Assembly (NCBI GenBank): GCA_039602395.1
Contig: JBCNJP010000012.1
Location: 25,052,396-25,116,395 of the forward strand
DNA length: 64,000 bases
DNA from: Deinandra increscens subsp. villosa
Taxonomy: Eukaryota > Streptophyta > Magnoliopsida > Asterales > Asteraceae
Direction of reading: 5' to 3'
The notes below the pieces were generated by a model. That model saw only the letters and a program-made list of their open reading frames with translations. It searched no databases and was not told where the DNA came from. Both the position numbers and the translations under genes were made by a program. Of this stretch, positions 23,344 to 35,624 are shown piece after piece (positions within the stretch are counted from its first letter, which is position 1; each line of letters opens with the position of its first letter).

Positions 23344-23588
23344 GTTGCCGAAGGGTTTTTTATGCCGGAAATCCTTGAAGACATTCAAGGATTAAGGGCT
23401 TTCCCCCCTTTCAAATCTCGTTGTTCGTAATTGCATCCAGGGAAGTGTTCACTTGTGTTTCCATTCATGTAAACTAAACTTTGGATTTCAACAAACTGGT
23501 CTAATTTTTAGTATCTTACATTCAGGGCACCATACCTCTCAAACTAATTTGGTTTCTTAATTAGGCTTCATAATTTTTTACAAAAACA
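23344..23588 (+). mobile_element. Element B2: second half of the 5' LTR
   Basis: This is B-type LTR sequence from GTTGCCGAAGGGGTT... to the end AAAAACA, followed by the ATT spacer and a primer site (TGGCACCCACCGTGGGGC) one base off that of D. The first half is at 2850-3395 in reverse. Confidence 0.85.
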
Positions 23589-23682
23589 ATTTGGCACCCA
23601 CCGTGGGGCAATTGGTGTCAATATTTTTCCAAACTCTTGTTAGATTTATTCTCAACATGATTTTTACAAAAATCTATAAAAA

Positions 23683-24113
23683 ATGGCAACACAACCAAGT
23701 ACCTCGAATGCAACTACCTCTGCAAGCATTTCTACTACTACTACTAGTAGCACTGCTCTTCCTCCACCACCGCCACAGTTCACCACGTCAACAACCACTA
23801 CCGTGAACCATAATACCAGCAGGGCTACCAATCAGGGTGTCACGGGCACAAGGCGTAGTGGAGAAATTCCACTAATGGTCTCCAACGATGAACTCCTTAC
23901 CATGTTCGCAAAAGTACAACAATATATATGGAACAACAATAGAAGGTGAACCAGGACATGTTTGGAGAGGTAGCTAAGCTGAGGTCAGAGATGAACAGGG
24001 TGGATCATACACCCCTGTCCCCTGTTCAGGCTAGGAGGATGCAATACGATAGTCCTAGGAACGGATCCAGTCTGGCAGATGACATTCAAATCATTGTTCC
24101 GAGGCCTACATAT
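23683..24113 (+). pseudogene. Element B2: gag 5' part, interrupted by B3
   Basis: The frame starts ATG GCA ACA CAA CCA with a serine/threonine/proline-rich N-terminus, then VSNDELLTMFAKVQQY. A frame break near 23935 separates it from NQDMFGEVAKLRSEMNRVDH. The sequence stops at CATAT (24109-24113), the target site of B3, and resumes after the second CATAT at 43658. Confidence 0.85.
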
Positions 24114-24198
24114 TGTTGTACCCTGGATTTCACACTAATAATTTTACTAATGTTCTTTAACGGAAGCCCCTGAATGTCAGACATCCATGGGCTGTACG
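24114..24198 (+). mobile_element. Element B3: start of the 5' LTR
   Basis: This starts TGTTGTACCCTGG and follows the B3 3' LTR at 42870. It is cut after GTACG (24194-24198), the target site of C, and resumes at 34968. Confidence 0.88.
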
Positions 24199-25109
24199 TG
24201 TTATACCATGCATTTTCGGCTTGTAATCCAGGGTACAGGTATAGACTTAGGGTAGGATTGACCCAGGAATTGTATGACCCAGAATTTGGCAAGTAACACT
24301 CAATGACCCTGAATGTATCAGGAGTAAGGTAATGTCCCAGGATGTCGCCATAATCCAGGGAAGTTCATATTCATTTTATTTTGTTATATGTTATTATGGC
24401 CCAGGATGAGCATAATCCGGGGTCACCCTTATTGTATGAATGACCCAGCATGTGGAAATGACCCTACATGCTAGGACATTGTTACTAATGCATTGTGTTT
24501 CTATATCTGATCAAGGACAGGTTGACGAAGTCCACCAACGGTCGAATGGGATGAGCTTGAGACTTATTTCACACGTGGTCAAAAGGCTTTAGCTGAAAAC
24601 TCAGTCAACCAACTGAAAGACGCGTTGAGGAGAGGATGCCTGGAATATCGGACAAGTTGTTGAAGAGCTAGGAGTATATATAGGACACTTAGTCATTTCA
24701 TTCAGCTCACTCGAGCTTTACACATTGTATTCTCGTTTTCAATTCTCCTGTTCACTCACTGTACTCAAACGATTTCGTGATTAATAAATTGGTAGTGTGT
24801 GTTATCGCTACCCGGGGTTTTTATGCCGGCGGTGCCTTAGAGACATCTAAGGGCTAAGGGCTTTTCCCTAGTAAAATTTTCGGTGTTCTTATTTGCATTT
24901 AAGGCTTCTTTTATGTTATCAAGTTTCTTAATCGATTTCATAATTAAACTTACGTTTTTACCCAGGATTCTGGCTTTTGCCCCTGGAATTCAACTGTTGT
25001 CCCAGGATTTTTGCAAACAATTTTCGTATCTTAATCCTAGGCAACAAACTTCACAATCTTATTTGGTTCAAATCTTACTAATTTTGCTTAAGTAATTTTA
25101 GCCAAAACA
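24199..25109 (+). mobile_element. Element C: 5' LTR
   Basis: It starts TGTTATACCATGC and ends GCCAAAACA. It contains a TATATATAGGAC TATA box near 24673, AATAAATTGG near 24784 and the hairpin region GGTAGTGTGTGTTATCGCTACC-like near 24791. The primer site TGGCGCCCACCGTGGGGC follows after ATT. Confidence 0.9.
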
Positions 25110-25216
25110 ATTTGGCGCCCACCGTGGGGCAATTGGTGTCAATCTTTTGTCAAACTCTTTTCAGATTCATCATAAACTTGATTTTTACCAAAATCGATCA
25201 AAAATTATCGACACAA

Positions 25217-27561
25217 ATGAACACCTCAAATGTTTCGGTTTCTGCTATGACTACTTCAACAAGCGGGGCCATCCCACCGGCTCCAAGGTTCCGTACTTCA
25301 ACTTTAACCACACACAGCGACAGACCGACAATCAACCGTGAACTGATCGAGACTGAAAACATCCATGAAGACCCTGTCATGATATCCAATGATGATATCC
25401 TAACCACACTCACTAAGATGGAGCGCCACATGGAACGCCAACAAAAGGTGAACCACGAATTCATGGACCAATTGGCGAGCATGAGATCAGAGATACCCAG
25501 GGCTACACCGGTTCAGCCTTCTCCACTCGATCCCATGATTCTGAGTTTCAGAATCCCTGTGAGCAATTCCAGGGTACATGAAGATGTCACCCCACCGGAC
25601 AGGAGATCAGCGTCCTTCGCTGCTCAGATGACCCAGGCTGATTTACCCAGGATGTCCACCATCAGGGAACCAGTCGTTAATCCTGGGACAAATATGGCCC
25701 GGGATGTCGGTAACACTCCTCAAACTCTCGTCCATTACGCTAATACTAACAATTCAGTGAAGGATCCAGGGATCAACCCATCAATGGAGCGAGAAATCCA
25801 AAAACTCAAGCAGATGATCTCAAGTGTCCCAGGAGTTGTGCAGCCTATCCCTGAAGTTGGACCAGCAAGTCATAGATTGTCCAGGTTTGCTCCACCGATC
25901 TGTGACGTGGAGATACCCAAGAGGTTTCAAACACCCAGCATAAAACCTTATGACGGCACAACAGACCCTGAAGAACATGTGGCGCAGTACCATGAAAGAA
26001 TGGAGGTTATCTACATGCCCCCTGAGATTAAGGAGGCATGCCTATGTAAAGGATTCGGGTCCACTCTAACAGGGGCAGCCTTGAAATGGCTCCTGAATGT
26101 TCCTACTTACTCTATTAATTCATTTTCACACTTGATTAATTTATTTAACAACCAATTATCTTGCAGCCGTAGTTTTGAAAAACTAACAAGTGATTTGTAT
26201 AGGGTAACCTAAAATGCAGGTGAAGCCCTAAGGAATTACGTTAGCAGGTTTAGCAGAGAAGCTTTAGAAATCCCAAACATGGACATGGCGACTGCAGTCT
26301 AGGCCTTGAAGATGGGACTTAACAAAGACTCACCATTCTATGAAGATCTGGTCATGAAACTGTGTCACAAGATGGACGAAGTTCGTCACATGGCTCTACG
26401 CTTCATCAGGATAGAGGAGGACAGGCAAATCCTAGGAAAGGGTGAATCATCCCCAGGATTCAACACTCCAATAGGAAATCAGAGTCGTCACACCCTAGGT
26501 CACAACGATCTAAGCCATATTCAAGGCCCGATGAACGTCGAGTAAACAATGTGGACCAGGATGAAGAGGAAGAAGAATATCCTTCCCTTAACGATTACTG
26601 CTTTACTACTGATATTTCTGGTGTTATGTTTGCTATGCAGGACCTTGGAGACAAAGCAAGGTGGCCCAAGAAGAACGATAGGCCCTCTACCTGGAAGGAC
26701 AAGTCCAAGTGGCGTGCCTACCATGAAGACTTTGGTCACTAGACCGAGGATTGCATGGCCCTGAGGAGAGAAATTAGCTATCTACTCAGCAAAGGTTACT
26801 TGAAGGAGCTCCTGGGAAGGAAGAAGGATAAATCTAGCGAACAAAACCTAAAATCCAGGGACAATGGTGCAAGGTCCCAGGATTCTGGACACGCCGATGG
26901 CCATCTTGAGAGAGCATCCTCACCACCCCTAGATGCTAAGGTAATCCATTTCATTTCGGGTGGTTCTGATATCTGTGGTACCTCTTAATCTGCAGAAAAA
27001 AAACATGCCAAGGAATCCAAGTCGGATAGAGAGGGAAGACCCAGGAAGAGTTCTGTTCAGCCAGATGTCAAGGAAATTATGTTCGGGGAAGACGATAGAC
27101 GCGATATCATAGGCCCTCATCATGATGGGTTGGTGATAACACTTCACATCGCCAACAACATTGTGAAGAGGATCCTAATCGATGGAGGTAGTTCAGTAAA
27201 TATAATCCAGTTGGAGGCCTTGGAGAAGATGGGGATTCCACATTCAAATATCGTCTCAAAATCCACGGTACTCGTGGGTTTCAGTGGTGAAACAAAGAAT
27301 ACCCTGTGTGAAATCAAGCTTCCGATCTATGTAAAAGGGCTTAACTCAGTTCAACGTTTCTGTGTGATGGACGCACCATCAGGATACAACGTGATCTTGG
27401 GTAGACCCTGGATTCATGACAACAGGGCTGTACCCTCAACGTACCATCAGTGTGTGAAGCTGCCAACACCCTGGGGTTTGATCACAGTCAATAGCGACCA
27501 TCAAGAGGCAAAGGAATGTTACACTACATCGATGAAAATATCCTCTAAACCAAGACAAGGA
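25217..27561 (+). pseudogene. Element C: gag-protease, broken
   Basis: The start codon used by D has decayed to TTATCG; the next ATG is at 25217. The capsid-type block (EEHVAQYHERMEV, CLCKGFGSTLTGAALKWLL) is well conserved. A TAA at 26210-26212, a TAG near 26300 and frame breaks around 26545 follow. In the zinc knuckle the first cysteine has become arginine (WRAYHEDFGH) and a TAG follows the second histidine. The protease LIDGGSSVNII is intact near 27177. The copy cannot make a working Gag. Confidence 0.9.
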
Positions 27562-27570
27562 TAGCAATTA
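27562..27570 (+). promoter_or_regulatory. Element C: TAG-CAA-TTA readthrough site
   Basis: The nine bases are the same as in B1, B2 and D, placed after the protease. The codons that follow have changed (AAT AAA instead of AAG AAG) but the six bases after the stop have not. Confidence 0.75.
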
Positions 27571-30500
27571 AATAAAAAGGCCCGGGAAGCCCTGGAAGCA
27601 AGACGTCAAAGCTGTTGAGGTTGATCCCTCAAATCCAAGGAAGAAAGTCTATATTAGAACAAATATTCCAGGGCCAATAGAGGAATAGTTAGTACACTTA
27701 CTCAGGACCAAGATGTCAACCTTTGCTTGGTCCCATGACGACATGACAGGTATTTCTAAATTCGTTATTACACATAAACTTGGAATTGATAACTCTTTCA
27801 GGCCCATACACCAAAAGAGGAGAAAGTTTGCACCAGAAAAGAACGTCATAATCCAAGACGAGGTGGATAGACTATTAAAAGCAAAGATGATCAGAGAAGT
27901 AAAGTTTCCCAGGTGGTTAGCCAACGTGGTGGTAGTAGGAAAGAAAAACGGTAAATGAAGGGTATGCGTGGATTACACGGACCTGAACCGTGCATGCCCA
28001 AAAGTTCCATTCTCACTACGACACATAGATTCCATGGTCGACGCAACGGCAGGCCATGAAATGTTGACTTTCATGGATGCCACCTCAGGATTTCAGCAGA
28101 TTCAGATGGAACCCCAGGATCAAGAAGATACGGCATTCATAACACCAACATGTATATATTGCTATATAGTTATGCCCTTTGGACTAAGAAATGCAGGGGC
28201 AACATACCAGAGATTGGTTAACATGATGTTCAAAGAAAAACTGGGGGACACGATGGAGGTGTATATTGACAACATGGTGGTGAAATCCAGGGTCATCAAT
28301 GACCATGTCCAGGATGTTAAGGATTCCTTTGACATCCTGGATAAATACAACATGAAGCTAAATCCAGAGAAGTGTCATTTCGGGGTCGGAGCAGGCAAAT
28401 TCCTAGGATACATGGTAACCAAGAGAGGTATAGAGGCAAGTCCGGAGCAGATCAGGGCAATTTCAAACCTACGATCAGCATCCAGCACCAAAGATGTTCA
28501 AAGGCTTACAGGTAGAATTGCTGCCCTGAATAGATTTATATCAAAATCCTCGGAAAGATGCAGGGAATTCTATGACATCCTGAAGAAGAATAAGAAATTC
28601 GAGTGGAAAGAAGAGCACGAGAAGGCGTTCCAGGATTTGAAGGCATACTTGTCCACGACACCCTTGTTGATGAAGCCTAATCCAGGGGCGCCCTTGTCCC
28701 TATACTTAGCAGTTTTTAGGAATACGGTAAGCGCAGTCCTGAACAAGGATGCAGAAGGTCAGCAACACCCGGTATATTATGTAAGTAAAAGTTTACTTGA
28801 TGCTGAATCCAGGTACTCACACCTTGAAAAACTTATATTAGCCCTAAGTATGGCATCTACTAAACTTAGACACTATTTTGAAACTCATACAATTCATGTT
28901 AGAAATAACTACCCTATAAAGTTTGTTTTGAGATAACCAGAAATTTCAGGTCGAATGGCTAAATGGTCGGTGAAGCTGAGTGCATATGTTCTGATCTACG
29001 AGGCCAGAACAGCTATAAAATCCTAGGCTCTAGCTGATTTTGTGGCTGATTTCAGTACTGACATACAACAAGAGGCGGACCATGAATTCCAGCAGCTTCA
29101 ACAGGAAGAAAATTCAGGGTGCTGGGCCTTGTTCACTGAAGGAGCATCAAACGTCAGGGGGACATGCCTAGGAATCGTACTGAAATCGCCACAGGGGGAC
29201 ATGATACCCTAGGCTGTTAGGTGTGGATTCCAGGCAACTAACAATGAAGCTGAGTATGAGGCCCTAATTGCTGGGCTACACTTAGCATTACACTTGGGAA
29301 TTCAACACATCCAGGTATATGTTGACTCTCTTCTTTTAGCTAACTATTTTAATGGGTCCTACGTAGCTAAAGGATAGAAATTGATCAAATACTTGGAGGT
29401 GGTAAAAAGGATGTCCCAGGATTTTCAAAATTTTAATATTCAACAAGTACCAAGGGAGGAGAATGCTGAGGCAAATGCATTGGCAAACTTAGGCTTAGCA
29501 TTCAAGGCACTTGAGGACACTCATATTCCTATAATTCATATACTAACACCAACCATAGACCAAGGTACGGGTACCCAGGATTCTAATGCAGCAGATAAAA
29601 TCCTGGTATCCAGTACCCAGGATTCTTCAACCTAGAAGGAGTCCTGGACTAGACCAATTATTCAGTATTTGCAGGATGGTACTATTCCAGGGAACGAGAA
29701 GGATGCCCGTGCATTCAGAGTAAGAGTAGCCAGATACGTGATTATTAAGAATATATTGTATAGAAAATTTTTTGCAAGTGCATATTTGAGGTGCTTGGAG
29801 AAGGATGAGACCCAGGAAGTACTCAAAGATATCCACGAGGGTGATTGTGGAAACCATACATGGGGCAGGTCCTTAATGTCCAAAAGTCTGAGAACAGGGT
29901 ATTATTGGCCTACCATGAGGAAAGATTCCCAGGATTTCTCCCAGAAATGTGACGCTTGTCAAAGACACGCCAATGTCCCTCACCAGCCTGCAGAACCATT
30001 GTACCCTATTCCAGCATCCTGGCCCTTCATGAAGTGGGGGATGGATATTGTTGGGAAATTACACAAGGCCCCTGGAGGAAAGGTATTCATGCTAGTTATG
30101 ACGGATTATTTCTCAAAATGGATTGAAGCCGAGACATACGTTCAAGTCAGGGAGAAAGAAGTCTTAACAAGATTTGGAGTACCATCCGAGATTATTTGTG
30201 ATAACGGGTCCTAATTTATCGGAAGAAGAACCACAAGATTCTGCGAATCCCGGGGCATAAAGATGATAACATCGACACCAGTGCATCCTTAGGCTAATGG
30301 CCAGGCTGAATCAAGCAAAAAGATTATAATAAACAACTTGAAGAAGAGATTGAAAGAGAAGAAGGGGAGATGAGCAAAAGAGCTACCCTTAGCATTATGG
30401 GAAGATAGGACTACAACCTAGAATGCCACAGGCCAAACCCCATTTTCCTTGGTCTTTGGTACTCAAGCAATTATCCCAACAAAAATAGTGGTCCCAACAT

Positions 30501-30836
30501 TCAGGGTCAGTGGTCAGACCCAGGATTCGAATGATCACTCCCTGGTTGAAGACTTGGATACCCTGGATGAACTAAGAGATCAAGCGGCTTGGAGGATGGC
30601 GGCGTATCAACAAAGAATATCCAATACCTACAACAAACATGTGAGGATCAGAAGGTTTAAGGTGGGAGATCGAGTCCTTAGAAAGACATTTATGAACACA
30701 ACAAATCCAGGGGATGGAAAGTTAGCTTCTAAATGGGAAGGTCCCTACTTGATTGACTCTGAGGCTGGTAAGGGGGCATATTGGCTAGATAATATGGAAA
30801 GAGACCTACTACCGCGACCTTGGAATGCGATACATG
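27571..30836 (+). pseudogene. Element C: pol, broken
   Basis: RT motifs are visible (DYTDLNRACPK, MPFGLRNAGATYQRL) but the catalytic YIDDM reads YIDNM, losing the second aspartate. TGA near 27957 and TAG/TAA codons near 28936, 29025, 29211, 29377, 29635 and 30212 interrupt RT, both RNase H domains and integrase. The second RNase H has FTEGAS in place of FTDGAS. Integrase zinc finger and DDE regions are recognisable. A short deletion removes the usual LKAYF end. Confidence 0.88.
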
Positions 30837-32014
30837 TAAGGCTTCCTGTCCCAGGATTCAGGTGCCCAGGTATATGTTTGATTTTAACATTCGTGCTAGA
30901 AATCCAGGTCAGTTTCTCTCACTTAATTTATTTCTTTTATTCCCTTATATGTTTTATCTTGTTTATTTTTAACATCAGTCACACATTATATTTTATTTGA
31001 GGTTGTTATTCGTTACCTTGAACTAGCGAATACACCAAGGTCTATGTTTTGACAGTTGAGTCACTCAAAATCCAAGATGCGGGTTGTTCAAAAATCCAGG
31101 GTACATGGAACAAAGCATACTCATGATGCACAAAGCCAAGGATAATCAGCCTATGTCACCTAAGTTTGAGACTGGCCATCTCACTTCCGGATTGGGTAAG
31201 GCCTAAACCCGATCCTAAGGTTTGAGGACTAAGCTTCTTCCACCCAAATATGGTCTATCACGCCTCGCCTGGGACGCACGTGGCAATTTTTGCCTCGCCC
31301 GGAGACGCACGTGATCTAAGTATGAAACTCTGGGATTGTGGGATCATCCGTGTTAATAGCATTCGTGGCAACCTCCCAATCCAGGGACATATGCGGATTC
31401 CTTAAGGTTTAAAACGATTAACGCGTTTTCAATATGGATTGGTGCTAACATACCAACTTAAGCCTCCGAGGACATGCCCTAGTCGGTCAGTACGACCAAG
31501 AGGAAATCCCTAGTTCGCCAGTACGGCACCGGGCATGACCCTAGTGATAACTTAAAGACTACCTAGTGGCCCAGGATTATTGACCTAATCCAGGGTCATA
31601 ACGGTTAAAACCTAAATAAATTAACTACTTGGCTAGTTAATTCTAATTGTTATGTTCATATGACAGGAAACATTCGTAAATCTACTGAAGCTACGAGGAG
31701 TCCTAAATCCTGGGGGCAACCCAGGAATAATAAGGTAAACCCTAGAGTAATTCCACGCATTAGCAAATATCTTTCAAATATTTCAAACACAATTATGTAA
31801 CTAAAAGCAGTTATATTTAGAAACCCATCCTGGGTCTGGAAAAGCTCCAGCCACCCCAGGATGGGGGCATGTCAAAACCCTGGATTCCAAATCCAGGGGT
31901 GGAGCATATTGTCTTAACAAAACCGGGAAACATAGACCGACATAACATCACAAACATAAAATTAAAGTTGCTTTTAAAAGAACCACAAAAAAACAAGAAG
32001 ACGACCCCCAACCT

Positions 32015-33767
32015 TCAAACTGCATCCTGGCTCATCTCCTTAGCTTCCTCCACCATCGGTACCTCCTCTGCTGCCTTGGGCTCCTGGGTTGGCGCTTCTC
32101 CTTCCTTGGGCTGGTCAATGTCCATGGCGTGACCAGCAGAACCCTTAGATGGGGTGCCCTTGCTGGTTCCAGGGTCGGCCTCAGGGTTACACCCGGCAGG
32201 GGATGGTTGCACCTAGTTTGCGTAGCTTAGCTGCCCATTTAGACACAACCCATTTGGGGTTTTTGAACCCCAGGTCCCTGGCCTCCGTGGCCATCTTCAA
32301 CCTACATTGGAGGAGAGAGGTGAAGGCTATTTGCCTGCCCTCAATGTCTTTTGCAGCCAGGACAGCCTCATGATTGGCCCGCTCTTCCACAGCCTTCTTC
32401 TCTAGGTCCCGGACCAGCCCCAGGTTCTTGTTAGCCACCGCCTTGGTCATGTTCAGCTCCTTGTTTAAAACAGCAACCTCCCTCTTAGCCGAGGACTCAG
32501 CATCCTGGGCACATTTCTCAACAGCCCGGACCAGCTCGAAGAATCGCCTGGCAATCTGCAAATAAAGGTGATTTAATTAATATTTCAGGCCCTGAATGGC
32601 TCAACTATGCAGAAAATTCCGGGGTAGCCAGGATTTACTTACTTGGCGAGAGGAGGCTTCAGCATGTGTGAGCAGCCTAGCAGCATCCATATTTTCCAAG
32701 GGTTATAGGGTCGGAGCGGCGGTAGCAGCTCTGGTCTTGTGCTTCGTGCCCGAGGTCCTTGAGGAGGGAGCCCTGGGGGCAGACAAAGGCTCAGGCTTCA
32801 GCGTGGCCAAGACCTGAATATCATGCTCAAATCCATCCAGCAGATAGGCGTCCAGGTCCACATCTTCAAGATTGATAGGAGTAGCAGAAGCTGAAGGACA
32901 GAAGCCTAAGAGATCAACAAAATCCAAGGGTTAAAAGGCTGGGTCCCAGAATACTTACAGCTAGATATACTGTGAGAAGTGGAAGAAGCAGCTTGATGGG
33001 GATCGGCCTTGAACTCTGGGTCTTCTTCAGTGAGGGTCAAGAAAGTCTGAAATCTCTCGAATGTCCCTGGATTCGTAGGACCAATTAAACTCAAGCTGGG
33101 CACTGCAAAACAGAAAAATCCTAGGTCAGTATTTGATTAACATATAATGAAATAGAGATCCTAATTCCTAATGCAGGTGAAGACCTACCCTCTACTCTCC
33201 ACCTAACTGGAAGATCCATTCCTCCTGGGATGGTTGATCTCTTGACAAAAAAGAATTTTCCCTTCCAATCCTCATGAAAAAAAGCCCGAGGAATCATTTG
33301 AATGTCCTTGTTCAGAGCCTTGAACAAGAACCGATTGCTACCATGGGACATGAGTTCATAGCCTAGGGCTAGTTAAGGTAACCCAATCAAGGAATCGAAC
33401 TCCCTGTTGAGACGGTTTAGGGTGCCAAGGATTCTCCATACGATGGGGAGAGTTTGGGCATAGGCAAGGCCAGTGGCTTCAAAGAACTCGACCATAAGAC
33501 CGGTAAAAGGATAGGACACCCCATGGAAAAAGGGGTGAACGGGAAACAGACCCAGGTTGCGGAGCAGAAATCCGACCTAAGCCTCCTATCGAAAGGCCTG
33601 ATTTCAGCAGACGAAGGAAGAAGGCCGGACAACAACAAGGAAGCAATTTCGGCGTCGGTAAAGTTACAGGTTTCAAGTTCCTGGCTTTGCAGGTATTTTT
33701 GATCGAGGAAGTCCTCGATTCCGGTCTTTTTGACCATGGTTTCCGATCGGATTTTATTGCAGGTCAT
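32015..33767 (-). pseudogene. Element C: antisense accessory gene, four-exon layout, damaged
   Basis: The gene starts at ATG 33767 (MTCNKIRSETMVKK) and ends at 32015 (EEAKEMSQDAV). The N-terminal block matches D (LRSDFC.TWVCFPFTPFSMG) with a frame break near 33510. Exon 1 ends near 33189 at GTAGGT and exon 2 starts at 33102 after TTTTGCAG (VPSLSLIGPTNPGTF). Exon 3 (INLEDVDLDAYLLDGFEHD, SSRTSGTKHKTRA) and exon 4 (coiled coil, ANKNLGLVRDLEKKAVEERA) follow. TTAAATA at 33901-33907 lies 134-140 bp upstream, the same distance as in D. Confidence 0.78.
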
Positions 33768-34068
33768 GGTTAGAAAGGAGGAAAAGAAAGGGATAAAAGG
33801 ATAAGATTACCTGATCGGAGAAGGTTGGAAGCCGAAGATCCTAACGTGAACCTTTGCTCTCGAAAAAGTTAATGGGAAAGAGGGGAGAGGTTAATGCTAG
33901 TATTTAAGGGAGAGTAGAAGTTGCAGGGGTAATGGGATGTTACCCCACGATGTGGCGTCATGGATGCTTAATTAACGGACACGATCAAAGTAGACGTGGA
34001 TTAGACCCTAATTCGAAAATTTTCACAGCTGTAATACTTATCTACAACTTGCGAAAATTTGGGGCAAT

Positions 34069-34962
34069 TGTTATACCCTGAATTTTCGGCGTATAATCTA
34101 GGGTACAGGTATAGACTTAGGGCAGGATTGACCCAGAATTTGACAAGTAACGCTCAATGACCCTACATGTATCCGGAGTAAGGTAATGTCCCAGGATGTC
34201 GCCATAATCTAGGGAAGTTCATTTTCATTTTATTTTTGTTATGTGTTATTATGGCCCAGGATGAGCATAATCTGGGGTCACACTTATTGTACGAATGACC
34301 CAGCATGTGGAAATGACCCTGCATGCTAGGACATTGTTACAAATGCATTGTGTGTCTATATCTGATCAAGGACAGGTTGACGAAGTCCACCAACGGTCGA
34401 ATGGGATGAGCTTGAGACTTATTTCACACGTGGTCAAAAGGCTTTAGCTAAAAAATCGGTCAACTAACTGAAAGACGCGTTGAAGAGAGGATCCCTGGAA
34501 TATCGAACAAGTTGTTGAAGAGCTAGGAGTATATAGGACACTTAGTCATTACATTCAGCTCACTCGAGCTTTACACATTGTATTCTCGTATTCAATTCTC
34601 TCTTCACTCACTGTACTCAAACGATTTCGTGATTAATAAATTGGTAGCGTGTGCTATCGCTACCCGGGTTTTTTATGCCGGCGGTGCCTTAGAGACATCT
34701 AAGGGCTAAGGGCTTTTCCCTAGTAAAATTTTCGGTGTTCTTATTTGCATTTAAGGCTTCATTTGTGCTATCAAGTTTCTTAATCGATTTCATAATTAAA
34801 CTTACGTTTTTACCCAGGATTCTGGCTTTTTCCCCTGGAATTCAACTGTTGTCCCAGGATTTTTGCAAATAGTTTTCGTATCTTAATCCTAGGCACCAAA
34901 CCTCACAATCTTATTTGGTTCAAATCTTACTAATTTTTCTTAAGTAATTTTTAGCCAAAACA
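34069..34962 (+). mobile_element. Element C: 3' LTR
   Basis: It follows AAAATTTGGGGCAAT, starts TGTTATACCCTGAATTTTCGG and ends GCCAAAACA. It is 17 bp shorter than the 5' LTR with scattered substitutions. The hairpin GGTAGCGTGTGCTATCGCTACC-like stem is complete here. Confidence 0.92.
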
Positions 34963-34967
34963 GTACG

Positions 34968-35542
34968 TATAGTCGATCGGTACCCTAGATTATTGTTCGA
35001 TTATTCCCCAGGATAATCTTTATAAATTATCGTCAATGCCCTAGCATGCTGGGTTACACGTGGAGAATGAAGAACCACCGCCTAACTCCCTCAAAGCAAC
35101 GGCCAAGAGTCGTTGGAAGAAGATCCCTGAAATCTCGGAATATTAGTTAGGATTTTCAATGTATTTAGACGCGGCATAGGATTTATTTTACACACACTCT
35201 CGATCACCTGTATTCACATTACCACTCAGCAATCAAGTCGCAATCAATTGTACTCGGATTATTTCATTTGGTAATAAAGAGGCAACATGTGTTATCGTTG
35301 CCAAAGGGGGTTTTATGCCGGTAATCCTTGAAGACATTCAAGGATTAAGGGCTTTTCCCCCCTTTCAAATCTTGTTTTTCGTAGTTGCATCAAGGGAAGT
35401 GTTCACTTGTGTTTCCATTCATACAAACTAGACCTTGAATTTCGACAAACTGATTTAATTTTCAGTATCTTACATTCAGGGCACCATACCTCACAAACTT
35501 ATTTGGTTACTTAATTTAGCTTCGTAAATTTTAACCAAAACA
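34968..35542 (+). mobile_element. Element B3: rest of the 5' LTR, with deletion and micro-inversion
   Basis: The LTR continues after the second GTACG to AACCAAAACA, followed by ATT and a primer site TGGCGCCCACCGTGGGG. Compared with the 3' LTR (42870-43657) it lacks over 100 bp. It carries the phrase GTCAATGCCCTAGCATGCTG near 35033 in the opposite orientation. Confidence 0.85.
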
Positions 35543-35624
35543 ATTTGGCGCCCACCGTGGGGAAATTGGTGTCAATCTTTTTCCAAACTCTTGTCAGATA
35601 TATTTTTAAAGGTTTATCAAAAAA

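Larger units (their letters stand above)
24199..34962 (+). mobile_element. Element C: decayed full-length Tat retrotransposon inserted in the B3 5' LTR
   Basis: The element is 10,764 bp with a 911-bp 5' LTR and an 894-bp 3' LTR. GTACG is duplicated at 24194-24198 and 34963-34967. All parts of D are present in the same order and are clearly related, but gag and pol carry many stops, several of them CAG to TAG. The LTRs differ visibly, so C is older than D. Confidence 0.93.
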
